This document shows positions 9,401 through 16,283 of a stretch of 64,000 nt of DNA, piece after piece (the first letter of the stretch is position 1; each line of letters begins with the position of its first letter). This DNA is from CAZOVB01 sp964583095 (lineage in GTDB: Bacteria; Planctomycetota; Phycisphaerae; SM23-33). The position numbers and the translations under genes were made by a program. The DNA is taken from the NCBI GenBank assembly GCA_964583095.1, contig CAZOVB010000009.1, forward strand, positions 1 through 64,000, in the 5' to 3' direction. The notes under the pieces are model-generated. The model did not search any database and had not been told where the DNA came from. It worked only from the letters and a program-made list of their open reading frames with translations.

Positions 9401-9986
9401 CGTCTCCGTCGGCATCGCCTTCGATCAAGCCACCGATGACGCACCCGAAGGGCCATGGAGCGTCAATATCCTCGACTCCAGCATGATCATCGAGGCTCAC
9501 CTGAAAACCGACGACTCCGACGGTGTCATTGCCTCGAAGATGTCGGATGGCGTCGGCTACGAACTGGCTCTTGAAGGAGGTGAACTCGTCTTCCGCGTCG
9601 CAACAGACAAGGGAAAATCCGCGTCGGCAGCCATTGCCGACCTCGACATCGCAAATGGAGATTGGCACCATATCCTGGCGGAGCTCGACCGCAAAAGCAG
9701 AAAGCTCAATCTCTACGTCGATGCGAGTGGCGCTTCCATCACCGTGGGACTCCCCGAAGACTTCGGCAGCCTCGGCAACAGTGCCGACTTCCTCGTAGGC
9801 GGCGGACCTGGCAAGGCACACCTAGCCGCCAGCTTCGACTTCCTCCGTGTTACAGCCGCCTCGCTTGCGGAGTCAAAGACCACGGTTGAGGAAATCCATG
9901 CCTGGCAGTTCAACGGCCCGCACTTCCGCGACTTCGCCGATCAGGACCGCCGCGAACAAAACGCCGCCGGTGCACTCTCCCGCTAA
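6471..9986 (+). CDS. Secreted beta-helix/LamG protein, paralogue 1
   Basis: An 1171-residue exported protein. ATG 6471 is chosen because AAGGA precedes it and a clear signal peptide follows (hydrophobic L-L-S-L-L-F-L-T-V-V, cut near G-L-C-P-A-E). Seen: a conserved N-terminal block (Y-V-D-F-E-S-G-A-D-S-N-P-G-T and P-W-K-H-H-P-W-D), a right-handed parallel beta-helix at about 300-660 with Asn-rich turns, and the motif N-D-W-G-G-I-E-T-W-Q-G-G. A C-terminal concanavalin/LamG-like domain follows at about 1000-1150 (G-D-W-H-H-I-L-A-E-L-D). The last segment, A-W-Q-F-N-G-P-H-F-R-D-F, recurs in the two paralogues in this window. Such folds bind or cleave acidic polysaccharides, but no known lyase active site is recognised. 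It has its own terminator. Function is unknown; a polysaccharide-active enzyme or binder is inferred. Confidence 0.85.
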   Translation: MRFHLTVLLSLLFLTVVSGLCPAEEFSWQKPHAKVLPNGDLEYTPKPFEFVAGDSVRYVDFESGADSNPGTKAEPWKHHPWDAGATGNAKAAADGPHTYVFKAGVTYRGTLTVPASAVGTAAEPIRLTRDPSWGDGPATINGAEVVTGWQQDAHADMPEANKVWSAEVDFLPRNVWITNDQGGVTRLKLARWPNWEITDPLDHMAEWPTWDNPQWWTGANKVAIDGKTRHIGIDNDLPKPLADLKDATVWTEWGIVMGSPYPTYVEAVVENKKGLAFTDTWAPGAGSQIITGNRYYLENLPKFLDEPGEFWVEKTGGNSAKLYIRLPGDANPDQVTIEAARHYNLISGAKAEHLHITGLTFRFGNIGWDYNNFVWAAENLEPAAIKIEGEGDGIVIANNTFEHIHMPVNIQVGGVQQSIGSVSITDNRIVDTDLGAIWVQNASPRGTSDIGYLGDVEVLRNHIENAGFRISRGAHGHAVDLRWPATSEMAGNFLNHIAGWGLSVFGGKGSGRQELTVPLSRQLIHHNRVEDVLLASNDWGGIETWQGGSHYIFNNVVINARGFKNWIFKPGDPTNIGGFGHAYYMDGSFKNYLFNNIGLGKNNELGTKGVNATAIQNIISFENWYFNNSFHKFAETTRQQGPNAGRRYYLGNVFSDTSKILFRHANPKDVAPDPNADHYSQAGAFFYDTIAYDANVIYGLKGRLGTFEETGVVYDSIEDFSEALGKVKAMVPDVGVITNQPPLVDPEAMNWQPAPGSIARDIDTLVFVPWALARPVGEWQFTLNRAKPSEIVDEAWFMTDAYDQRPNYYKETPRYPLVGQGIDASNFVEGPLANWTKTALQLNGDDEYLTIAAGALPTRDETAVVAGDDKTSEDDIVEAKLPFGTLRHPAKVTPGDSYKIYVDLDKPYPGQKLGMHIHWLKSGGWGGFSGVTFPHRLSSTRYVIDIKVKEHAGAVSYNWLPYLSPNGDWKDKTQNDTVSVGIAFDQATDDAPEGPWSVNILDSSMIIEAHLKTDDSDGVIASKMSDGVGYELALEGGELVFRVATDKGKSASAAIADLDIANGDWHHILAELDRKSRKLNLYVDASGASITVGLPEDFGSLGNSADFLVGGGPGKAHLAASFDFLRVTAASLAESKTTVEEIHAWQFNGPHFRDFADQDRREQNAAGALSR

Positions 9987-10018
9987 GGGCTTGCCAGAGT
10001 GAATCGATTGTAATGCGT

Positions 10019-10052
10019 AACGGGGTGCGCCAAATCAGGCGCACCCCGTTTT
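10019..10052 (+). terminator. Intrinsic terminator of beta-helix gene 1
   Basis: A perfect 13-base-pair GC-rich stem (arms 10019-10031 and 10038-10050, six-base loop) followed by a short T run, 33 bases after the stop codon. Confidence 0.85.
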
Positions 10053-10360
10053 CGTAGTGCGCCGGGCATGGCATGTGGCTGGGATGGAAGTTCCCAACCA
10101 GCCGCGATGAAACGGCATCGGAAAATAAAGGGCAAGGGCTCCGGACCTCTCGCCGGCGGGCTGATGGGTGATCAGAAGCCTCCGCAATCAACATTCGCCC
10201 GGTGGGTGCGCGCGTTCTTGCGTATTCTCCTGACCGCGATTTCCCGGAAGATTCCGAAGAAAATCTCCGTGTTCCCCGGGCACCGTCGCGACGAGCTGCA
10301 ATGCAGCCGGGTTCCGCGATTGCAGACATGTGCACAGATGCTTTACTGGAGTCCCTGGCC
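10053..10360. other. Gene-free stretch
   Basis: About 300 bases between the terminator and the 3' end of the minus-strand sulfatase. Frames on both strands read as non-coding, and no promoter, RNA gene or repeat is recognised. Confidence 0.4.
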
Positions 10361-11743
10361 TCAGCGCCGGGTTACGCCGCCTTCGACAAGGGTCTCGGAG
10401 AGCGTCCAGCGAAGGTCGCGGGCGATGTCGGGATGGCTGTCGATGACGTTACGGAGCTCCTGCGGGTCCTGGTCGAGGTTGTAAAGCTCGTCGACGTCAT
10501 TGGTGGTGTGGGCAAACTTCCAGGGACCCTTCCGGATGGCATCGAAACCTTCCATGCGGATGGCCACGTGGTCGCGGTGCTTGTCGGTCCGGCCGCGAAG
10601 AATCGGTTCGAAACTGCGGGCGTCGATCCGCTCGAGCGGGGCCACACCGGCCAGGTCGCAGATGGTGGGATTGATGTCGATCAGTTCGGTCAGTTCGTCG
10701 CAGGTGCCGGCGGCAATGTCCGGCCCTGCCGCGATGAGCGGAATGTGCCACGCCCCCTCGTAAGGCATGTGCTTGGTCAGCAGGCCGTGATCGCAGAGAA
10801 GTTCGCCGTGGTCGGCGCTGTAGATGATGTAGGTATTGTCGGCCTGGCCGGACTCTTCCAATGCCTCGAGGATCCACCCGATCGCGTCGTCGATGGCGGT
10901 GACGGCAGCGCAGTACTGCCTCTGCATGCCGATGACCTCCTCATCGCTTCGTTCGTTGCTGCGACGATGCACGCGCCGGGGCTTGCCGGACAGCTCGTCG
11001 GAGACCGGCGAGGGCATCCGGGCGTCGCGGTAGCGGTCGGCGTATTCGGCGGGCGCATCGAAGGGATCGTGCGGCCCGACGAAACTCACGAAGTAATGCC
11101 AGGGGTAATCGGCCGGGGCATTGCGGAGCCAGTCGGCCGCGTAGCGACCGATGTAGAGGTCCTCGAAGTCCTCGGCAGGCAGGACCGAGTCGCGGTACCA
11201 GCGATCCGGCGCGCTGCCGCCGAAACGGTCGCTGTAGTCTTCGTGGAACTTCTCCAGGAGGCCTTTGTCGGCGAGATATTGACCGTAAGGACCTCGCGGC
11301 GTGGGGCTCTGCCCGGCGTGCATCTTTCCCTCGCACTCGTGCGGATCGGTAAAACCCCAGGCATACGTGCAGGGGCGGTTGCCGGTCGGGCTGTTGAAGC
11401 CGTCGGGCTTGGCAAGATCCAGCTTGCCCACGCAGCCCACGCGGTAGCCGAAATCGCGAAGCTGCTGATAGTAGGTCGGCGTCCCGGCCGGCAGGAAGGA
11501 ATGATTGTCCATGGAGCCCAGGCGGTGAGGTCTGAGGCCCGAAGCCAGGCCAATACGGGCCGGGGCGCAGACCGGGCTGGTCGAATAGCAGTTGGTGAAC
11601 ACCCGCCCCCGGGCAGCCAGGCGGTCGAGGTTGGGAGTCGAGACCCAGTCAGCTCCTGCATAGCCGAGATAGTCGGATCGCTGCTGGTCGGCTGAGATGA
11701 ACAGGATGTTGGGCTTGTCCTGGAAGGGAGCAAAGGGCGGCAT
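10361..11743 (-). CDS. Type I sulfatase
   Basis: A 460-residue formylglycine-dependent sulfatase. The start at 11743 is chosen because AGGAG stands six bases upstream and P-N-I-L-F-I-S-A-D-Q-Q-R-S-D, the N-terminal metal-binding strand, follows shortly after. The maturation motif is C-A-P-A-R (Cys59), then I-G-L-A-S-G; the second metal site is S-A-D-H-G-E near 300. No signal peptide is present, so it should act inside the cell. It is transcribed away from an AraC regulator across a 74-base shared region, which suggests local control by that regulator. Its 3' part contains the second copy of the 33-base direct repeat (10601-10633), but the reading frame is intact. Confidence 0.93.
   Translation of the reverse strand: MPPFAPFQDKPNILFISADQQRSDYLGYAGADWVSTPNLDRLAARGRVFTNCYSTSPVCAPARIGLASGLRPHRLGSMDNHSFLPAGTPTYYQQLRDFGYRVGCVGKLDLAKPDGFNSPTGNRPCTYAWGFTDPHECEGKMHAGQSPTPRGPYGQYLADKGLLEKFHEDYSDRFGGSAPDRWYRDSVLPAEDFEDLYIGRYAADWLRNAPADYPWHYFVSFVGPHDPFDAPAEYADRYRDARMPSPVSDELSGKPRRVHRRSNERSDEEVIGMQRQYCAAVTAIDDAIGWILEALEESGQADNTYIIYSADHGELLCDHGLLTKHMPYEGAWHIPLIAAGPDIAAGTCDELTELIDINPTICDLAGVAPLERIDARSFEPILRGRTDKHRDHVAIRMEGFDAIRKGPWKFAHTTNDVDELYNLDQDPQELRNVIDSHPDIARDLRWTLSETLVEGGVTRR
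10601..10633. repeat. 33-base direct repeat, copy 2
   Basis: Second copy of the repeat at 6130-6162. It lies within the sulfatase gene, where on the minus strand it encodes L-E-R-I-D-A-R-S-F-E-P-I. Confidence 0.8.
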
Positions 11744-11779
11744 GGTATCTCCTGTGTCTGAATCTGATCTAGTCTGCGA

Positions 11780-11809
11780 TTGTAAGAAGAGGATATCTGC
11801 TGTTATGAT
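11780..11809 (+). promoter_or_regulatory. Candidate sigma70-like promoter of AraC gene, leaderless
   Basis: TTGTAA (11780-11785), an 18-base spacer and TATGAT (11804-11809). The -10 box ends eight bases before the ATG at 11818, so transcription would start at or next to the start codon. No Shine-Dalgarno sequence is present. Confidence 0.5.
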
Positions 11810-11817
11810 GGCTGTCC

Positions 11818-12717
11818 ATGGCAAGAGCTGATGCAAACCTGTCTGATTCTGATCTCCCGGCCGAGCCTCCGCCGCAACACAACCCCCATGCGATGGACGA
11901 TCGCAGCGTTTACTTCCCTGTTCTGCCCGAAGATGTCGGCCGTGAGGAGGTCATTCGCATCGGCCGAGAAAGCTGGCGGAAAGGCATGTGCATCCGGCGC
12001 CGGACCCGGGACAACTATGTCCTGCTGTGCGTGCTTGGCGGCAGAGGCGGCTACGAAGGCGAGAATGGCCTGACCGGGATCGGCCCGGGATGGACAGCAG
12101 GGCTTTCCCCTCACAGCCCCCACTGCATCTGGTGCATCGAAGAACCGATGGAAGTGATTCGCGTTGTGGCGGCCGGCAGCGGGATGCGACAACGTTTCCA
12201 GGAGAATCTCGGCGGGCAGTGCGTCGCGCTGCCCATGCGGAATCCTTCCCAGGTTCAGGCGGTGTTCAGGTGGCTTTTCGATGCGGTGGATCAGACCCCC
12301 ACCCTCGGGCGCCGGCTGGCCAACCAGGCCCTGTCGGTGTTGTTGCTGACGATCCGGCGAAATCGAGGACCTGGGCGGGCACGCTCTCGAGCGGAGGAAA
12401 CCTACCTTGTCGCCAGGGCTTACCTGGAAAGACACTTCGATAAGCAGATCACGGTTGCCCAATTGGCCGAGGAAGCCGGGGTACGCAGCGAACACCTGGC
12501 CCGTCTCTTCCAGCGGTTCGCCGGCGAGCCCCCCAGCCGCCTGCTCCAGCGCCTGCGGATGAACAAGGCAGCCCACCTGCTGGCCGATACCGGATTCAGC
12601 GTCGCCCGGGTCAGCGGCTCGGTCGGCTACGGCGACCCCTTCGCGTTTTCCAAGGCGTTCCGGCGATCCTTCGGCCTCTCCCCCCGCAAGTACCGCAAGC
12701 TCCAACGGGAGCCCTGA
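11818..12717 (+). CDS. AraC family transcriptional regulator
   Basis: A 299-residue DNA-binding protein. The N-terminal ~170 residues look like a cupin-type effector domain (P-H-S-P-H-C-I-W-C at about 98-106). The C-terminal ~100 residues form the double helix-turn-helix: I-T-V-A-Q-L-A-E-E-A-G-V, then the second recognition unit S-G-S-V-G-Y-G-D-P-F-A-F-S-K-A-F-R-R-S-F-G. It is divergent from the sulfatase at 10361-11743 and convergent with a UroD-like gene, with a 19-base gap. The sulfatase is therefore its likely target. No ribosome binding site precedes the ATG; a promoter placed just upstream suggests a leaderless transcript. The effector is unknown, probably a sugar. Confidence 0.9.
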   Translation: MARADANLSDSDLPAEPPPQHNPHAMDDRSVYFPVLPEDVGREEVIRIGRESWRKGMCIRRRTRDNYVLLCVLGGRGGYEGENGLTGIGPGWTAGLSPHSPHCIWCIEEPMEVIRVVAAGSGMRQRFQENLGGQCVALPMRNPSQVQAVFRWLFDAVDQTPTLGRRLANQALSVLLLTIRRNRGPGRARSRAEETYLVARAYLERHFDKQITVAQLAEEAGVRSEHLARLFQRFAGEPPSRLLQRLRMNKAAHLLADTGFSVARVSGSVGYGDPFAFSKAFRRSFGLSPRKYRKLQREP

Positions 12718-12736
12718 GACGGCCGATGTGCCGGAT

Positions 12737-13795
12737 TTAAAGCGGCGAGTTGTCGACCTCTTCAAGAACCTCGTAGAGGGCCTGGATGTTCTCCCATGGC
12801 ACGCCGGGAGCCAACTGCCCTCCCAGTGAAAGGCCTCCATCCGGACTTGAGAGCCTCTCGACGCACCGCCAGACATACTCCTTGATCCGGGTCGGCGCGC
12901 CCCTGGCGATCAACCTTGCGCTGAGGCATAGATCGATTGCGACGCGGCCCTTGGCCTTTGAGGCCAGCCACTCCAGACCGACAGCATCTTCCTGGCAGTT
13001 GATTACCTGCACACCGCATTCGATCAGATCGTCGAGAAGTTCGTGGATATCGCCGTCCGAGTGCATGTGCACCAGGGCCCCCGCTTCGCGGGCCGGCGCC
13101 ATGATCCGTCGATACGAAGGAACGATATACCGGCGGAACTGCTCGGGCCCCATCATGGGCCCCACCTGCATCCCCAGATCCTCCGGGTAGGCCATGACGT
13201 CCGGCTTGGACTCCAGCATCCGCTGGACCACGCCCAGGTTGAACCGCTCGATCGTCTCGATCAATTCATCAAGTTTCGGCTCGCTGTCGACCATGTCGAA
13301 AAGAAGATTCTCATACCTGCGCAGGTCGCAGAGGCGCAGAAAGGTGTGCCCGTGCGGCAGGCTCAAGCGAACCAACTCTCCGCCGGACCTCTTCCGGTTG
13401 CAGGTGTCTTGAATCTCCTCCCAGTTGACCCAAGTCCGGCCGTTGGTCGCTTCCGGCGACGGGGGCGACCAATTCTCAACCGCCTGCCAATTCTCCAGGG
13501 GGAACTCCACCACCTGCCCCGTCGCCCCCTCCTCGGCCGTCTCCCACACGCAGCCCCAGGGGTCGGTGTACCGTTGGCCAACACTTGCCCACGGTCTGAA
13601 GCGGACCGGATACGAATCCGGTTTCCACGTGCCTCGGGCGATGACCGGATGGGCCTCGATCAACTCCCAGAGACGCTTCTGGTCGTAGTTCTCCTCTACC
13701 AGCGCCGAGCCCCACAGGCCGAAAGAAACCGGGATTCTCTCGGGCCCCTGCATCCGCCAGGCTCGCAGTTTGTTCTCGCGTGAATCCAATACCAT
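12737..13795 (-). CDS. UroD-like (corrinoid methyltransferase-type) protein
   Basis: A 352-residue member of the uroporphyrinogen decarboxylase superfamily. The branch is more like MtaA/CmuA-type cobalamin methyltransferases or uncharacterised planctomycete homologues than true HemE. Seen: N-K-L-R-A-W-R-M-Q-G-P-E-R-I-P-V near the start, barrel strands with V-H-M-H-S-D-G-D near 235, and I-N-C-Q-E-D and G-G-Q-L-A-P-G-V near the end. HemE's conserved Arg-rich N-terminus is lacking, so haem synthesis is unlikely. The start at 13795 (ATG) is supported by family alignment, although an AAAGGA sits unusually close to it (about one base). It could be involved in demethylation of a methoxylated or methylated sugar, which is only an inference. 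Confidence 0.75.
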   Translation of the reverse strand: MVLDSRENKLRAWRMQGPERIPVSFGLWGSALVEENYDQKRLWELIEAHPVIARGTWKPDSYPVRFRPWASVGQRYTDPWGCVWETAEEGATGQVVEFPLENWQAVENWSPPSPEATNGRTWVNWEEIQDTCNRKRSGGELVRLSLPHGHTFLRLCDLRRYENLLFDMVDSEPKLDELIETIERFNLGVVQRMLESKPDVMAYPEDLGMQVGPMMGPEQFRRYIVPSYRRIMAPAREAGALVHMHSDGDIHELLDDLIECGVQVINCQEDAVGLEWLASKAKGRVAIDLCLSARLIARGAPTRIKEYVWRCVERLSSPDGGLSLGGQLAPGVPWENIQALYEVLEEVDNSPL

Positions 13796-13848
13796 TCCTT
13801 TCTGTTTCCCGCAGCAGAAGCTGCAAAACACGCCGTTGGGGCCAAAGG

Positions 13849-14193
13849 TCACACCCCGCCCCACCGCTTCCAGGCCAGGAGAATCATCAAGGCCAGAACC
13901 AGCCAGACGGCCGTGGCGGTGGCCAGCGCGATAAGGATATTCGACCGGCGGACCGTAAGAAAGACACACAGCAGAAATCCCGCGTAGGCCAGGATCGAAG
14001 ACAGTCCGAAAAGGCTGGTCCGACGAACCTGCTGATCGCCCTGGTTGGAGAAGATGAAGTAATAGGCCGGCAGGGAGAAGATCGGAAACAGCAGGACCAG
14101 ACTGGTCAGGTAGTAATAGGACTTGCTCTTGGCCAGAAAATGAAGGGCAAGCATGATCATCGCTCCGGCCAGGCATTTGTAGATGAGGTACAT
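13849..14193 (-). CDS. GlpM/YdgC family inner-membrane protein
   Basis: A 114-residue protein with four predicted membrane helices. It resembles the GlpM family (E. coli YdgC): the N-terminal helix is followed by A-K-S-K-S-Y-Y-Y-L-T-S-L-V-L-L-F-P-I-F-S-L, the typical family signature, then a second pair of helices ending in Trp/Lys-rich residues. GlpM was linked to alginate production in Pseudomonas, but its molecular role is not established. The start at 14193 is preferred over 14232 because GGAG stands upstream and the family begins at this Met. It is 53 bases upstream of the UroD-like gene on the same strand and may share its transcript. Confidence 0.72.
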   Translation of the reverse strand: MYLIYKCLAGAMIMLALHFLAKSKSYYYLTSLVLLFPIFSLPAYYFIFSNQGDQQVRRTSLFGLSSILAYAGFLLCVFLTVRRSNILIALATATAVWLVLALMILLAWKRWGGV

Positions 14194-14345
14194 TGCGACA
14201 GTCTCCAGACGAAGGAAAACCCAGATCGACATGGAATACTGCGCTCTGTCGCCTCGAGGATCAAGGCTCGGACTGGCCGGGACAAGAGGAACCGACTAGA
14301 ATGAGAAACACTGCCCCTCTATTTCCGGATCGAAGGAGACCGACC

Positions 14346-14528
14346 ATGAAGCTTCGTTCTTGTCATGTCCGGATTGTCGCGTCGTGTGTCTTTTCGCCCT
14401 GGACCGCTGCACTGGCCGACCTCATGCCCGGCCGGGATCGGCGAAATCCAGGAGAGATGACCCGGCGCGCTGAGCCTGTGCCGATTGATTTTTTCCGGCG
14501 CAGTCTATACGGTTCGGCCACCTTCTGA
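14346..14528 (+). other. Short ORF with strong RBS, possible gene remnant
   Basis: A 60-codon frame preceded by GAAGGAG seven bases before its ATG. The first ~28 residues resemble a decayed signal peptide (hydrophobic V-A-S-C-V-F-S-P-W-T-A-A-L-A-D). The remainder is charged and unlike any family I know. It sits 16 bases before the SGNH hydrolase. It may be the leftover head of a deleted secreted-protein gene whose ribosome binding site survived. Coding is not certain. Confidence 0.3.
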
Positions 14529-14544
14529 TTCAGGAACCATACCC

Positions 14545-16041
14545 GTGAGAAAACTGGAAACATCCGTCAGTTTCGTCATGACAGCCCTTGCAATTGGAGC
14601 ATTGTCCGTGTGCGCATCCCAAGCCGGCCAACCCGAATATCCCCCCGTTTCCAGACCGCAGGACACCTCCGCTTTCGGTGAGAACATTCAACGAACCATG
14701 CACCTGCTGGCTTCGAGCACACAGGAGAAACCCAACACCGTCCGGATCCTTTTCTACGGCCAGTCGGTGACCAAACAGGACTGGTGGAAGCTGGTCGTGG
14801 CGGATCTGCGAAAGCGGTTTCCCACGGCCAATATCATTGCCGAGAACCCCTCGATCGGCGGCTTCGCTTCCCAGAGGCTCATCAATACCACGCCGATGGA
14901 TGTGGGCGGGTTCTATCCGGACCTGGTGATCTTCCACGTCTTCGGCTCCCACAACAACTACGAAGACATCCTCCGCTGGATCCGGGCCAATACAACCGCG
15001 GAAATCGCCATCGCCACCGATCACCTTCACTCCCGTACCGATCCGAAGAAGCCCGACGACGGATGGCTGGCCTTTATGAACGAACGATTCCTCCCCGCCG
15101 TCGCCCAGGCCTACGACTGCCAGTTGACCGACGTGCGCAGGCCCTGGCGGAACTATCTGATCGAGCATGACCTTCCAAGCCAGGCCGTCTTGCGCGACGG
15201 GGTGCACTTGAACGACCAGGGCTGCCGGCTGATGGCCCAGCTTGTGGGGCGCACGCTCCAGGTTCGCCCCGACCAGACCCCCGCAGCCGAGTCCTGGGTG
15301 CGGACATACGAAGTGGGCAAGGACGTGAAGGTCAAAGACGACAAGATCATCCTGGAATTCACGGGCAACCGCGTGGTAGCGCTGTCGAATTCCGGCGAAG
15401 AACCCGCCATCATGGAAGTCCGCATCGACGGCAGGAAACCTTCGGAGCTTGTCGAGCCCTACCGCTTCACCCGGGCCAATGCCGGGCCCGGCCAGGACTG
15501 GCCCTGGACGGTCGGGGCCCCAGTGAAAATCACCTCCAAGACTGCTCTGAGGCCCGAGACCTGGACGATCACCGTCACCGATGGCGGCCCTGAAGCCTTT
15601 GATTTCACGTTGGAAGGCTCCAAGACCGGGCCCGACGGGAAGGGCTCCACCGAGAAGGACTTCGTCAGCGACTCGGGCAGGGTCATCATCCAGCCCGAGC
15701 ACTGGTGGAAGTCCACGCCCAAGGGCAAGGTCAGCCCGGTCAAGCCGGGGTACAAACTGGTCTTCGAATCCCAGCTCATGGGAACGGACCTTTACGAGCC
15801 GCCGGCGGAGGTCGAGGGCACCGGCCCGGCCCGAACAGTGCTGGTCAGCGGCCTGAGCAACGGCCCACACCGGCTGGAATTGAACATCCGCAACGGTGGC
15901 GAACTCAGCCTTCAGGCCTTGCGAATCCACGAGCCGCCTCTCAAGCCCAGCGGCAAGGCCCGGCGCGTCGACGAGATCGTCACTCCCGGCGGGGAAGGCA
16001 GCGCCGACGACCTGCCGGCCTCCTTCCTTGAGCCGATGTGA
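14545..16041 (+). CDS. Secreted SGNH/GDSL-type hydrolase
   Basis: A 498-residue exported esterase-like protein. The GTG at 14545 gives a clean signal peptide (S-F-V-M-T-A-L-A-I-G-A-L-S-V-C-A-S-Q-A). Seen: block I as Y-G-Q-S-V-T (residues ~72-77), where the usual G-D-S is G-Q-S but the nucleophile Ser is kept; block II glycine in S-I-G-G-F-A-S; block III Asn in G-S-H-N-N-Y; and block V D-G-V-H-L-N, giving the catalytic Asp and His. A ~230-residue beta-rich C-terminal part follows and may be carbohydrate-binding. Such enzymes often remove acetyl groups from polysaccharides; the substrate here is unknown. Only a weak AGGAA lies upstream. Confidence 0.75.
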   Translation: MRKLETSVSFVMTALAIGALSVCASQAGQPEYPPVSRPQDTSAFGENIQRTMHLLASSTQEKPNTVRILFYGQSVTKQDWWKLVVADLRKRFPTANIIAENPSIGGFASQRLINTTPMDVGGFYPDLVIFHVFGSHNNYEDILRWIRANTTAEIAIATDHLHSRTDPKKPDDGWLAFMNERFLPAVAQAYDCQLTDVRRPWRNYLIEHDLPSQAVLRDGVHLNDQGCRLMAQLVGRTLQVRPDQTPAAESWVRTYEVGKDVKVKDDKIILEFTGNRVVALSNSGEEPAIMEVRIDGRKPSELVEPYRFTRANAGPGQDWPWTVGAPVKITSKTALRPETWTITVTDGGPEAFDFTLEGSKTGPDGKGSTEKDFVSDSGRVIIQPEHWWKSTPKGKVSPVKPGYKLVFESQLMGTDLYEPPAEVEGTGPARTVLVSGLSNGPHRLELNIRNGGELSLQALRIHEPPLKPSGKARRVDEIVTPGGEGSADDLPASFLEPM

Positions 16042-16159
16042 GTTTCCTTCGTTTCGGTCCGAGCAACGGCCCTGCCGAGGCATCGCCTTGAAGAACCACA
16101 TCGACTATCGAATTGTGGCAGGTCATAAGCGTTTTTTCTCGTTAGATGTTGCCCGGCTA

Positions 16160-16185
16160 AAGGATTTCGCGGGAACGAAATCCTT
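16160..16185. terminator. Hairpin after SGNH gene
   Basis: A perfect 10-base-pair stem (16160-16169 with 16176-16185) and a six-base loop, about 120 bases after the stop codon. No T run follows, so termination is likely but not certain. Confidence 0.5.
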
Positions 16186-16221
16186 CTCGCACACGCTTGG
16201 TTGGACGAGTTTTCTTTGCCC

Positions 16222-16250
16222 TTGCCCGGCCTGTTGGGGGCGTTTAGACT
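16222..16250 (+). promoter_or_regulatory. Candidate promoter of aldo/keto reductase gene
   Basis: TTGCCC (16222-16227), a 17-base spacer and TAGACT (16245-16250), 34 bases before the ATG at 16284, which has its own AGGAG. Each box matches four of six consensus bases. Confidence 0.45.
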
Positions 16251-16283
16251 GCACGCCAACCCAGAGCCCTACAGGAGTCAGCC

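Noticed and set aside
8265..9821. Long minus-strand frame opposite beta-helix gene 1
   Set aside because: Low-complexity Val/Gly/Asp translation without motifs; explained by codon bias of the plus-strand gene.
12737..13795. hemE (uroporphyrinogen decarboxylase)
   Set aside because: Sequence follows the uncharacterised/corrinoid methyltransferase-like branch; HemE N-terminal substrate-binding residues are not seen and no haem genes are nearby.
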